Part shown: positions 36,315 to 45,005 of the stretch, piece after piece
Numbering within the stretch: the stretch's first letter is position 1
Layout: every line of letters begins with the position of its first letter
Source of the DNA: Paenibacillus illinoisensis NBRC 15959
GTDB lineage: Bacteria > Bacillota > Bacilli > Paenibacillales > Paenibacillaceae
Assembly: GCF_004000925.1 (NCBI RefSeq)
Contig: NZ_BIME01000001.1
Location: forward strand, 1,178,001 to 1,242,000
Reading direction: 5' to 3'
DNA: 64,000 bases
Program-made: the position numbers and the translations under genes
The notes under the pieces: generated by a model
Seen by the model: only the letters and a program-made list of their open reading frames with translations
Databases searched by the model: none
Told to the model about the DNA's origin: nothing

Positions 36315-36607
36315 TTCCAGGATTCGTTCCTTTCGGATTGAAATATGTAATCAGCATCATACCCTTTCCATGATAAACAAAAACGTTTGGCAGTGTAAAC
36401 CAAACACTGTAAAAGGTTTATTCGGTCATGCTTCATGTGTCGATACAAACTATATACAAAATATAAACGAACTATGTACAAACTTACTTTCATAACGTAT
36501 AATACTGAAAAATAGTTCTTAAGACTCCCGATCCATAAGTCCTGTAAGTTGCCTTTTTTCAAGTTTTTTCGACAAATACATATAACCAAAAGAAAGGAAA
36601 AGGAATC

Positions 36608-38326
36608 ATGAAGAAACGGAGAACATTCAAAATTTTTTATAAAATCGGGCTGGGTTACCTGCTTGTATTGGCGGTACTAGCTGGAAGCATTTTACTGATT
36701 CAGAACAGTATTGGTCAGCTGCAGGAAGAACTGGATTATCTCGTCGATCACGACATGAAAGTGCATTCCTTGACGTATGAATTGGAGAAAAACATGGTGG
36801 ATATGGAGACTGGACAGCGTGGTTACGTGATCACTGGACAGGAAAGTTACCTGGAGCCGTATATATCGGGAAAAGAGCAGCTAATCGAGCTCAAGGAGCA
36901 GTTAGCCGGCCTTATCTCCAATAACCCGGCTCAACTGACATTATTGCAAGATATACATAGCTCCATGAATGATTGGATTCAAGTGGCCGGAGAGCCGGTT
37001 GTCTCCCTGCGTCAGGCTAATAATCTGGATGCCATCCGTCAGTTTTTTGCAACAGATCCAGGCAAAGCAGATATGGACGAGATCCGCAGTTCCCTAATTA
37101 CTTTCCGGAACAACGAACTGGCTTTGACAGAATCACGTACAGAAGCATTAAAACAGAAAAACACGATCCTGAACTGGGAACTCTACGGAGCTCTAATTCT
37201 TGTTGCCCTTATATCCATCTTTGCGGCATTCATTTTGTCCCGTGCCATTGTCAAAAACATTCGTACTGTTAACCATGCGCTGAATGACATCGGTTCCTCC
37301 AATGGTGACCTGACCCTGCGCATCGCTACCCCAATGAGGGATGAGACAAGAGAACTCGCCGAGTCTGCGAATACGATGCTGTTTGGTTTGCAGCAAATGA
37401 TGCTGGACATCCAGCGCAATGCCACTGTTCTTAGCACCGCATCGGATCGTATGGATAAAGGTGTGGCAGACAGCCACCTGGCCAGTAAAGAAGTAGCCAC
37501 AGCCATGGAACGAGTAGCTGAAGGGGCAGATGAGCAGGTTGCTCTTACCCAAACGATGGTCGCTGCAGTGCAACAATCCCAGACCGGACTCAGCCGGGTG
37601 GCCGCATCTGCTGCAGACGTGGCTGAACGGGCGGTACGCACCGAATCCATAGCCATCGATGGGCAGCAGCGTATTGACAATGCGGTTGGCAAAATGGGAG
37701 TTATTGAGCAATCCTTCTTCTCTGTACAGGAAGCCATTAATGATATTTCCAAGATGTCTGACCAAGTCATTAATATTGCGGATGCCATGTCAGGGATCGC
37801 GAGACAAACCAATCTGCTAGCATTGAATGCCGGAATTGAGGCTGCACGCGCAGGAGAAAATGGACGCGGCTTCGCAGTTGTCGCAGCAGAGATTCGCAAC
37901 CTTGCGGACCAAAGCGCAACATCTGCCAAGGAAATTACAAGCATATTGGAAACTGTGGTCGCAGGTGTTCATAGCACAGTGGATGTTGTGGATGAGAGCA
38001 CGGTTCATGTTAATGAGGGACTGCGAACCATCGAGGACGCAGGCCATGCCTTTGCCAATATTACACAACATATACATGACCTTAGCGGTCAAATGATGGA
38101 TGTATCCGCGGTGGTTGAAGAGCTCACTACGGGCAGTGAAGCTGTCATGAACTCCATTAACGAAGTATCGATCGTTGTGGAAGATACTGCATCCGCTACG
38201 GAGGAAGTATCCGCTATGACCGAAGAACAGCTTGCCTCCCTGCAGGAAATGAGTGATACTTCCAAACAGCTGAATCAAATGTCCGATGCACTCGACGAAC
38301 TGGTAAAACGATTCAAGCTGGCTTAA
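36608..38326 (+). CDS. Methyl-accepting chemotaxis protein with CHASE3 sensor
   Basis: 572 residues. TM1 about 11-32, periplasmic-side CHASE3 domain about 38-180 ([22 protein letters not shown] is diagnostic), TM2 about 190-213, HAMP about 213-265, then the methyl-accepting coil about 290-568 with tip [20 protein letters not shown]. The upstream gap is A/T-rich, with AGAAAGGAAAAGG before the start. It senses an unknown extracellular signal and relays it to CheA. No chemotaxis kinase is encoded nearby. Confidence 0.9.
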   Translation: MKKRRTFKIFYKIGLGYLLVLAVLAGSILLIQNSIGQLQEELDYLVDHDMKVHSLTYELEKNMVDMETGQRGYVITGQESYLEPYISGKEQLIELKEQLAGLISNNPAQLTLLQDIHSSMNDWIQVAGEPVVSLRQANNLDAIRQFFATDPGKADMDEIRSSLITFRNNELALTESRTEALKQKNTILNWELYGALILVALISIFAAFILSRAIVKNIRTVNHALNDIGSSNGDLTLRIATPMRDETRELAESANTMLFGLQQMMLDIQRNATVLSTASDRMDKGVADSHLASKEVATAMERVAEGADEQVALTQTMVAAVQQSQTGLSRVAASAADVAERAVRTESIAIDGQQRIDNAVGKMGVIEQSFFSVQEAINDISKMSDQVINIADAMSGIARQTNLLALNAGIEAARAGENGRGFAVVAAEIRNLADQSATSAKEITSILETVVAGVHSTVDVVDESTVHVNEGLRTIEDAGHAFANITQHIHDLSGQMMDVSAVVEELTTGSEAVMNSINEVSIVVEDTASATEEVSAMTEEQLASLQEMSDTSKQLNQMSDALDELVKRFKLA

Positions 38327-38350
38327 CCGTGTGATTACAACAGCTAAAAC

Positions 38351-38388
38351 AAAAAAAGCAGCTTCCACTTAAGGCAGCTGCTCTTTTT
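38351..38388. terminator. Terminator after the CHASE3 chemoreceptor
   Basis: AGCAGC and GCTGCT pair, flanked by A7 on the left and TTTTT on the right; stem short. Confidence 0.6.
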
Positions 38389-38471
38389 GTATAATTTATT
38401 TCTGCAAGAGTATAAAATAGTTAAGCAGATTGTTGCTTTCAGCATCTAATCCAAGACGGCAACACTACCGA

Positions 38472-39461
38472 CTAGCGGCTGATCTGGATCGTGTTCCCCT
38501 CCGGATTACGCAGAGCTTCCAACACCAACTGGGCACGGTATCCATCGTTAAAATCATAGATTTTCGCCGGCTGTCCCTGAATACGAGCAATGACATGCTT
38601 GATAACTGGCAGCTCTCCCATCGATTCATCTACCTCTACGGGTGCAAGCGGCTGGCCAACTGGCCCCATCATCAGTTCTTCCCAGTTCTCCAGAGCGATC
38701 GTGCCTTCAGTTCCGTAAACGACCATGGATACTCGTTCCTTACCTGCAAAATGAGCCATTCCATTAAGCTGAATACGAGTTCCGTCCTCCAGCTTCATTA
38801 CAGCCTGTACCTCATGTTCACATTCTTCCGCATTATCGGGGTACTGGACTTCGCTGCTTACCTCTGTAATTGGGCCAAACACATGCTGTATCATATGGAT
38901 CCAGTGGATGCCCACTTCAAGGATAAAGCCCCCCTGCTCACGGCTTGAAATCCATGAATTCTGCTGCCATGCACGCGGCCACTGAGGGAATTGCAGAATC
39001 AGCTCTATTTTGCGAATCGCACCTATGCTGCGCTGCTCCACCAGTTCCTGCAGCTTCATTACAGAAGGTTCATGAGGCATGGAGAAATGAATGGCATGAA
39101 TTACCCCTGCCTGCTCCGCGGCCTCAAGCATCTCTCTCGCCTCTTCTGTACTGTTCGCCAGGGGTTTCTCGCAAAACACATGGATCTTCCGCTTTAAAGC
39201 CTCCATGACGACAGGATAATGAAATTTAGGCGGTACTGCAATGTACAATAGATCAATTTCATGTTCATCCAGCAGCTGCATGTAATCGCTATATGCGCTA
39301 ATTTCTGCATGGGATTCAGTAAAGTTCCTAAGCGATTCATCGTGTGCTTCACATACGGCTACAAGCTTAATACTTCCATTCAGCTCTGCTTGCTCCGCCT
39401 GTTGAATCATATGTAAACCCATCTTTCCTAACCCGATCACAGCCATTTTTAATAGTGTCAC
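38472..39461 (-). CDS. Gfo/Idh/MocA-family oxidoreductase
   Basis: 329 residues from GTG 39459-39461 (GGAGGAG 7 bp upstream). Rossmann start MAVIGLGKMGLHMIQQAE, cofactor-binding EKP motif CEKPLANSTEEA, and the family C-terminal beta-sheet domain (VEVDESMGELPVIKHV). Members oxidise sugars, inositol or sugar-nucleotide derivatives with NAD(P). No pathway partners are adjacent. Divergent from the thiamine-diphosphate enzyme cluster. Confidence 0.85.
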   Translation of the reverse strand: MTLLKMAVIGLGKMGLHMIQQAEQAELNGSIKLVAVCEAHDESLRNFTESHAEISAYSDYMQLLDEHEIDLLYIAVPPKFHYPVVMEALKRKIHVFCEKPLANSTEEAREMLEAAEQAGVIHAIHFSMPHEPSVMKLQELVEQRSIGAIRKIELILQFPQWPRAWQQNSWISSREQGGFILEVGIHWIHMIQHVFGPITEVSSEVQYPDNAEECEHEVQAVMKLEDGTRIQLNGMAHFAGKERVSMVVYGTEGTIALENWEELMMGPVGQPLAPVEVDESMGELPVIKHVIARIQGQPAKIYDFNDGYRAQLVLEALRNPEGNTIQISR

Positions 39462-39876
39462 TATGTCTCCTCCAATCTGATTTCCATTATAACAGAAGTT
39501 AAATGGGGTCCGTTTTCTTGCGTTAACATGCAAAGAAAAGCATATAGCTCAATGCTTATAATCAATTAAAGGTTACGTCTATATCTGATGTCCTCATTTT
39601 ACATATAATGTAAAGCATCCTCATTAGGGCATTGGTTGCAGGAATATATAACCATTTCATTTTCCTATATCCATTAAGCAGTTAAGCGTTACCAACTTAA
39701 GAATCAGGTACTTTTGCTTATAAAAATAAGTTGACAAAAAACCACATAAAAAGATAACCTTCGTATTAACAAGGATATATTTCCTTTTACAACCTTAGAC
39801 AAGCACTTGCATTCGAAAAAAATTGGATTATACCCTATGGGTCTTAAAACCTATTTTATGAAGCGAGGTGTCCCGC
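39462..39876. other. Divergent region upstream of the TPP-enzyme cluster
   Basis: 415 bp of A/T-rich sequence without a gene. A weak promoter for the rightward cluster could be TTGACA (39731-39736) with ATAACC 17 bp on. No operator palindrome was recognised. Confidence 0.35.
39731..39759 (+). promoter_or_regulatory. Candidate promoter of the TPP-enzyme cluster
   Basis: Consensus TTGACA (39731-39736), 17-bp spacer, poor ATAACC as -10. About 120 nt ahead of the first gene. Confidence 0.3.
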
Positions 39877-41508
39877 ATGAAAACCGTTGCGGACTATTTA
39901 GCAGAAACGCTGCACAAGCTTGGTGTTACTCACGTCTTCGGTATTATTGGAAAATCGATATGCCCTGCTGTTCTGAAGATGGTGGACCACGGCCTAGAGT
40001 TCATACCAGGTCGCCACGAATCCAGTTCAGGATTTGCAGCAGCTGGTTACGCTCTCCAAACCGGAAGGCTGGGTGTTGCATTCGCGACTTCAGGTCCGGG
40101 TGGAACCAATCTTTTAACCGCTGCAGCTCATGCCAAAGCCAATAACCTTCCGGTGTTGTTTATTACCGGGCATCAATCCATTCAGGAATTAGGCATTCCA
40201 CAGTGCCAGGACTCTTCCTCCTATCTGGCCGATCTCGCAGAGATGTTCAAACCCGCTACGTTATTCAGCAAACTGGTGGAGCGTGGCGACCACTTCGGCA
40301 CATTGCTCAATCATGCTCTCTCCATTGCACTTGGCCCGAACAAAGGTCCGGTTCATCTGTGTCTACCCTTTGACGTTCAGACCGAACTGCTTGCTGAATG
40401 CCGAATTGTCATGCCTGAACCCGAGCCTCTAATTAGCATCTCTAACCTTAATCGAATTCTTCCCCTTCTTCACAAGTCCAGTCACCCATTAATTATCGCA
40501 GGCAAAGGTGTCAATCGAGCCAGAGCTCATGACGAGCTATTGCAGCTTGCAGAACAATTTCAAATTCCTGTCATCACGACGCCCGGTGGGAAAGGTGCTA
40601 TCGCCTGGAACCATCCGTTATATCATGGACCTTGTGGTGTCGGGGGCTTCCCCCATGCCGATGAATTGCTCAACCAAAGTGACCTCTATATCGTGCTTGG
40701 GTCGCGGCTGAGTGACATGACGATCTGCAATCTCAAACCGGAGAATCATCCTGAACATCTCATTCAGTTCGATTCGGATCCTGCCTTTGTCGGTAAAATA
40801 CTCCACTCACAAACCTTACATATTACTGGCGATCTAAAAGACAATCTGCAGTTTCTGCTGGGTACCCTGGCCGAATATGAAGCTCCCGAGAGAGAGTCGA
40901 CGGCAGTAGACTATACGGTCCCCCTGCCAATGCTGCCTAACCTCTCCCTTGCATCGATTTTGGATGAATTGAGCGATATGCTGCCGTATGATCATACCTT
41001 ATTTGTTGATGACGGAAGTCACGGCTTCCATGCTGTTCAGCGTTATAAAGTGAAGAAACCTGGCAGTTTTGTATTTGACGCATACTTCGCCTGTATGGGA
41101 AATGCCATTGGTATGGCGATCGGCGCCAAGGCAGCAGCACCAGACGAGACGATCGTCTGTATAACAGGCGACGGATGCTTCATGATGCTCGGAGCCGAAA
41201 TCAATACCGCTGTATGCCACAATCTGCCGGTCATCTTCATCGTAGTGAATAATAAACAGCTGGATATGGCGCTCAAAGGCATGCAAAAAACAACAGGCCG
41301 GATCGACGGGACCTTGTTTGAAGTGCCTATGGATGCGTCGAAGTTTGCTGAAGCTCTCGGAGCAGCCGCATTTCGGGCAGAAACACATGGCGAGTTCACC
41401 GCTGCACTCAAGGCAGCACAAGAACTGAAACAAGTCGCTGTAATCGAGCTGTTGACGGATCGCGATGAGATTCCGCCTACGGCCCATCGTACCGTGAATT
41501 TGAACTAG
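39877..41508 (+). CDS. Thiamine-diphosphate enzyme of the acetolactate synthase/benzoylformate decarboxylase type
   Basis: 543 residues from ATG 39877 (GCGAGG 8 bp upstream; a GTG three codons earlier is the alternative). PYR domain with catalytic Glu48 in PGRHESSSG; central domain with ISNLNRILPLLHKSSHPLIIAGKG; PP domain with ThDP motif GDG at 431-433 and NN at 458-459 in FIVVNNKQ. Similar to acetolactate synthase large subunit but shorter and without a visible small subunit; decarboxylase or carboligase activity on another 2-oxo acid is equally possible. First gene of a four-gene plus-strand cluster (39.9-43.5 kb). Confidence 0.85.
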   Translation: MKTVADYLAETLHKLGVTHVFGIIGKSICPAVLKMVDHGLEFIPGRHESSSGFAAAGYALQTGRLGVAFATSGPGGTNLLTAAAHAKANNLPVLFITGHQSIQELGIPQCQDSSSYLADLAEMFKPATLFSKLVERGDHFGTLLNHALSIALGPNKGPVHLCLPFDVQTELLAECRIVMPEPEPLISISNLNRILPLLHKSSHPLIIAGKGVNRARAHDELLQLAEQFQIPVITTPGGKGAIAWNHPLYHGPCGVGGFPHADELLNQSDLYIVLGSRLSDMTICNLKPENHPEHLIQFDSDPAFVGKILHSQTLHITGDLKDNLQFLLGTLAEYEAPERESTAVDYTVPLPMLPNLSLASILDELSDMLPYDHTLFVDDGSHGFHAVQRYKVKKPGSFVFDAYFACMGNAIGMAIGAKAAAPDETIVCITGDGCFMMLGAEINTAVCHNLPVIFIVVNNKQLDMALKGMQKTTGRIDGTLFEVPMDASKFAEALGAAAFRAETHGEFTAALKAAQELKQVAVIELLTDRDEIPPTAHRTVNLN

Positions 41509-41519
41509 GAGGAGCAAAA

Positions 41520-41888
41520 ATGAGTGAGCAGGTTGTTCAGGGGCTGGAGCGTTTCGCTAATCTTTCTGGAGAGTACGGAGCCAAAGCCTTGGCCCCCATC
41601 AAGGAACACTTTCCCGAGCTGGCAGAATTCATTATGGGTACAGCTTACGGAGACATTTTCGGGCGCACCAGCATTTCGGATCAATGGAAAGAAGTTGCCG
41701 TTATCTCCTCACTAATTACACAAGGGCAGTTTGAACAACTGGGTGTTCATTATGTTATGGCACTTCGTGTTGGAGTAACTGTGGAGGAGCTCAAAGGAAT
41801 TCTGCTGCATTTGGCACCTTGTGTAGGGGCGCCGCGTATTATTAGTGCATTTAACGTCCTACTTGCGACGCTAAACGAAATCCAATAA
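41520..41888 (+). CDS. Carboxymuconolactone decarboxylase-family protein
   Basis: 122 residues, GGAGG 6 bp before the ATG, 11 bp after the TPP-enzyme stop, so almost certainly cotranscribed. The CMD domain includes EVAVISSLITQGQFEQLGVHYV with the conserved Glu and His and a terminal APCVGAPRIISAF helix. It lacks the CxxC of AhpD, so a peroxidase role is unlikely; the decarboxylase/lactonase-type branch is more likely. Its linkage to the TPP enzyme suggests both act on one carboxylated intermediate. Confidence 0.83.
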   Translation: MSEQVVQGLERFANLSGEYGAKALAPIKEHFPELAEFIMGTAYGDIFGRTSISDQWKEVAVISSLITQGQFEQLGVHYVMALRVGVTVEELKGILLHLAPCVGAPRIISAFNVLLATLNEIQ

Positions 41889-42071
41889 TTAACTATTCTA
41901 CATTTTTATACACGATTCGACTTTATTCTTGATCTCATTACATCTACGCCTTTATAATATGGGTAAATTATCCTCGATCTCAGCTTACATCGTAGAAGCC
42001 AGTAACGGTGGCGATAACACCTTGTCCCTGGTAGCAGGATAGCCTAACTCATTTAAAGGAGAGAGACAATT

Positions 42072-42422
42072 ATGGGAAGCTTTATACTCAAGACTGACGT
42101 TCCAAACAAGGTGCTTAACATTGAACTGGAGGGATCTTTCTCTCAAGAAGATGGATTGCGTTCCATCTCGGCTTATCAGGATACGATTGCTCCTATTGAC
42201 CCAACGGAATATGAACTGCGTATCGACTGCAAAAAGCTGAATGTCACCGCTCCGGAAATTGTACCTCTGCTCGAAGGCTGCCTGGCTCTATTCAAAAAGG
42301 ACGGCTTCAAAAAGGTTGTACTCACACTTGAAAATAATGCCATTTTGAAAATGCAGTTGTCCAGGCTTGGACGTGCTGTCGGACTGGACAACCTCGAAAT
42401 TATATCTACCGTTACCACCTAA
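42072..42422 (+). CDS. Small protein of STAS-like pattern, function uncertain
   Basis: 116 residues, AGGAG 9 bp before the ATG. Alternating strands and helices (KVLNIELEGSFSQEDGLRSI, ELRIDCKKLNVTAPEIVPLLEGCL, KKVVLTLENNAILKMQLSRLGRAVGL) look like a STAS fold. There is no recognisable phosphorylatable Ser motif. 183 bp separates it from the CMD gene and 54 bp from the ketosynthase gene; it may be part of the same transcription unit. I recognise no specific family. Confidence 0.65.
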   Translation: MGSFILKTDVPNKVLNIELEGSFSQEDGLRSISAYQDTIAPIDPTEYELRIDCKKLNVTAPEIVPLLEGCLALFKKDGFKKVVLTLENNAILKMQLSRLGRAVGLDNLEIISTVTT

Positions 42423-42476
42423 TAAATCAGGCGGACAAGTTGTGGATTCACCCGTCCGCTCAAGAGGAGAATGAAG

Positions 42477-43469
42477 ATGGCCGGGATTCGTATTGTGGAT
42501 ATGGATATTTATCATCCAGCGCACCAGGTGGACAATGACTTTTACATTGAACATTTTGATGCGAGAGGGGTAGATATTCGGGGATTGTTAAAAGCGCTTG
42601 GGCGTGATAAGCGTTACAAAATTAACAACGATGACGAGAACTCACTAAGCATGGCTTATGAGGCAGCCAGTAACCTTTTGGAAAAGACCGGACTGACCGG
42701 GGCGGATATCGACCTGATTGCCTATGCAAGTCAAACGCCGGAATACATTTTCCCTACGAATTCCTTAATGATTCATCGTTTAATTAATGGTGCATCCCAT
42801 ACCATCTGTATCGACAGCAACGCCAATTGTGCCGGAATGACGGCAGCCTTTGAACAGGTGAGCAGGCAGATGCTGGGGAATCCCCGAATTCGAAGAGCAC
42901 TGATTATCGGTTCAGATTATGTAGCCCCGCACGCGAGTCCAGATGATCCTGTCTACTATGCTAATTTTGGCGATGCAGCAGCGGCTGTCATCATAGAACG
43001 CGACGAACAGGCTACCGGATTCATTGATTCTATCTATCAAACGGATACCTGTGTGTACGGTAATTCCCTCTTTCCTGCAGAAGGGCTAGCGAAACTGGGT
43101 CAGACCGGGGTGGATGCAGGAGCTTTTCATGTAAAATTCACACCGTTTGATGATTCGATCTGCGTCGATGCCGCTTCTGAATCTATTCTTACACTGTTAG
43201 GACGTAACGAGATTGCAGCAGATCAGATCAAAGCAGCCTGCTTCTCCCAGTTATCCATCGGTAATATTCGTGCGGTATCGGAGAACATTGGGATCGCTAA
43301 TGATGTTGCCGTCTACATTGGAGACGAATTCGGCTATACTTCAACCAGCAGTCCTTTTATTGCCTTGCATCGAGCCATAACCTCAGGTCAGGTCGAGCGT
43401 GGTGATAAAGTATTGTTCTGGACGGTCGGAGCCGGGTGGCAAAATGTTGCCATGGTGGTCGAATACTAA
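42477..43469 (+). CDS. Ketoacyl synthase III-like protein with altered active site
   Basis: 330 residues from the ATG at 42477 (GAGGAG 7 bp upstream; an ATG two codons earlier overlaps the site). It has the FabH fold: nucleophile Cys118 in NANCAGM, and a C-terminal half resembling FabH. The catalytic His of the FabH HQAN motif is Ser257 (CFSQLSIGN), and the catalytic Asn of GNTS is Tyr287 (FGYTSTSS). Such a Cys-only site suits acyl transfer or a non-decarboxylating reaction more than condensation of malonyl-ACP. Ends the cluster before a strong terminator. Confidence 0.85.
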   Translation: MAGIRIVDMDIYHPAHQVDNDFYIEHFDARGVDIRGLLKALGRDKRYKINNDDENSLSMAYEAASNLLEKTGLTGADIDLIAYASQTPEYIFPTNSLMIHRLINGASHTICIDSNANCAGMTAAFEQVSRQMLGNPRIRRALIIGSDYVAPHASPDDPVYYANFGDAAAAVIIERDEQATGFIDSIYQTDTCVYGNSLFPAEGLAKLGQTGVDAGAFHVKFTPFDDSICVDAASESILTLLGRNEIAADQIKAACFSQLSIGNIRAVSENIGIANDVAVYIGDEFGYTSTSSPFIALHRAITSGQVERGDKVLFWTVGAGWQNVAMVVEY

Positions 43470-43484
43470 GCTGGTCCTCAAACC

Positions 43485-43529
43485 AAAAGAAGGATGTCCT
43501 TTTTCACTTTAAGGGACATCCTTCTTTTT
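43485..43529 (+). terminator. Terminator of the TPP-enzyme/ketosynthase cluster
   Basis: AAAAGAAGGATGTCC and GGACATCCTTCTTTTT, a 15-bp stem with a 14-base loop, U-rich. Confidence 0.9.
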
Positions 43530-43554
43530 AATATGTGCAAGGAAGGTTGCATGA

Positions 43555-44124
43555 TTAGAAGATCTTCTTGGTTTCCCGATCATCCTTCAGGATCTCGACC
43601 GCCTCACGGAAACGAAGCGAATGCACAATCTCCCGTTCCCGCAGAAACTTCAGGCTATCCTGCAGATCCACATCATCCGTCAGATCAATTAACCATTGAT
43701 ATGTAGCCCTAGCCTTCTCTTCCGCAGCAATATCTTCATACAGATCTGCAATAGGGTCACCCTTTGCTTGGATGTAGGTTGCAGTGAAAGGCACACCTGC
43801 GGCATTACTGTAAAAGAGTGCCTTGTCATGGTTCACATAGTGAGCATCCAGGCCTGCCTTCTCCAGCTGTTCAATGGTTGCATCCTTGGTTAGTTTGTAG
43901 ATCATTGTTGCGATCATCTCAAGATGGGCAAATTCCTCTGTAGCGATGTCATTCAACAGACCGATAATTTTGTCCGGAATGGTATATCGCTGATTCATAT
44001 ACCGAAGGGCTGCAGCCAGTTCCCCGTCTGCTCCACCATACTGTTCCATCAGCAATTTGGCCATATGAGGATCACATTTACTTACCCTAACAGGATATTG
44101 CAGCTTTTTCTCGTATACCCACAT
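43555..44124 (-). CDS. cotJC: Spore coat protein CotJC (manganese catalase-like)
   Basis: 189 residues, the normal CotJC length, from ATG 44122-44124 (GGAGGG 10 bp upstream); the upstream open frame to 44253 lacks support. Ferritin-like four-helix diiron/dimanganese fold with repeated Glu motifs ATEEFAHLEMIATMI and AAEEKARATYQWL and EREIVHSLRF. It is a mother-cell-made inner coat component. The 141-bp gap to cotJB holds a CCCGGGT/ACCCGGG inverted repeat at 44195-44233. Confidence 0.93.
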   Translation of the reverse strand: MWVYEKKLQYPVRVSKCDPHMAKLLMEQYGGADGELAAALRYMNQRYTIPDKIIGLLNDIATEEFAHLEMIATMIYKLTKDATIEQLEKAGLDAHYVNHDKALFYSNAAGVPFTATYIQAKGDPIADLYEDIAAEEKARATYQWLIDLTDDVDLQDSLKFLREREIVHSLRFREAVEILKDDRETKKIF

Positions 44125-44265
44125 GTTGGACGATCCCTCCTTCAAAAATGTGAACTGAATGTGATCCAATTTGGATAGTTGATACTTCCACTTCCCGGGT
44201 ATCCTGATTCTGCGCTTCCAGAAAACCCGGGTACAGTATGCTTTCGCTATCAACTCAAACGTTCA

Positions 44266-44541
44266 TTACACCTGCCAAGGCCAGGGTGCCTCTGACCACT
44301 GCCAAGGATACTTGGAGAACGCATGCCCAAAGTTCATGAGCGGTCCATACAGCTGCTGAAATTCATGGGCTACCCTCATCCGCTCCTGGCTAAACTTGTT
44401 ATACTGTTCAATACTCTGATAGTCCCCCGGGTGAGTATCCAGATACAGATTCAGCTCCACCAGTACAAAATCCAAGGCTTGCAGTTCCTCCAGCAACTCA
44501 TAATATCTGGCGTCACACGCTTTTGCTGTTTCAGGCTCCAT
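44266..44541 (-). CDS. cotJB: Spore coat protein CotJB
   Basis: 91 residues: EELQALDFVLVELNLYLDTHPGDYQSIEQYNKF and the terminal GHAFSKYPWQWSEAPWPW, the CotJB signature with many aromatic residues. It overlaps cotJA by 11 bases, indicating translational coupling. Required with CotJC for coat assembly in Bacillus. Confidence 0.93.
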   Translation of the reverse strand: MEPETAKACDARYYELLEELQALDFVLVELNLYLDTHPGDYQSIEQYNKFSQERMRVAHEFQQLYGPLMNFGHAFSKYPWQWSEAPWPWQV

Positions 44542-44770
44542 CTGCTCCTACCTCCCTCCCCTTTGTTTTTTTGGATGTATAAGGACTGTATAGTGCAGGC
44601 CACAATGTTCCGAGTCTCAGCGCTTCTGCCGGACTATATTGGGGCCAGCCCATCGGCTGGAAAGGGATAAATAACTGCGGAGGAACAAGGTAGGTTTTAA
44701 TTTCAATCGGTTTACACGGATCAAACGGCCCCACGAAAGGGGCATATGCGCGAAGCTGTGGATCAATCAT
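44531..44770 (-). CDS. cotJA: Spore coat protein CotJA
   Basis: 79 residues from ATG 44768-44770 (GGGAGG 10 bp upstream). Typical CotJA segments: YAPFVGPFDPCKPI, YLVPPQLFIPFQPMGWPQYSPAEALRLGTLWPALYSPY, then a charged tail. First gene of the cotJABC operon. A sigma-E promoter is expected in the upstream 150 bp; no match good enough to annotate was seen. Confidence 0.92.
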   Translation of the reverse strand: MIDPQLRAYAPFVGPFDPCKPIEIKTYLVPPQLFIPFQPMGWPQYSPAEALRLGTLWPALYSPYTSKKTKGREVGADGA

Positions 44771-44932
44771 TTCCAAACGCCTCCCTTCACTGAAATTTGG
44801 TCACTCGTCGGTAGGCGACCAAAACCCTTGCTTTTCCCGTCTATTATCCATATGTCATCGTTCATAAGTTAATCCCAAATCAGCTGAAAAAGCTTTCGGG
44901 ACTTCTCAGGTTTTGTTCATTAACAAAAAAAA

Positions 44933-44971
44933 GACCCTTGGTTACTCCCCACGGGAAGTGTTCCAAAGGTC
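44933..44971 (-). terminator. Terminator of the CNNM/CorC gene
   Basis: Minus strand GACCTTTGG and CCAAGGGTC form the base of the stem, with TTCCC/GGGAA above, followed by T8. Confidence 0.85.
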
Positions 44972-45005
44972 ACATTCATTTCATTATGGTAGTCCATGTA
45001 CATCA

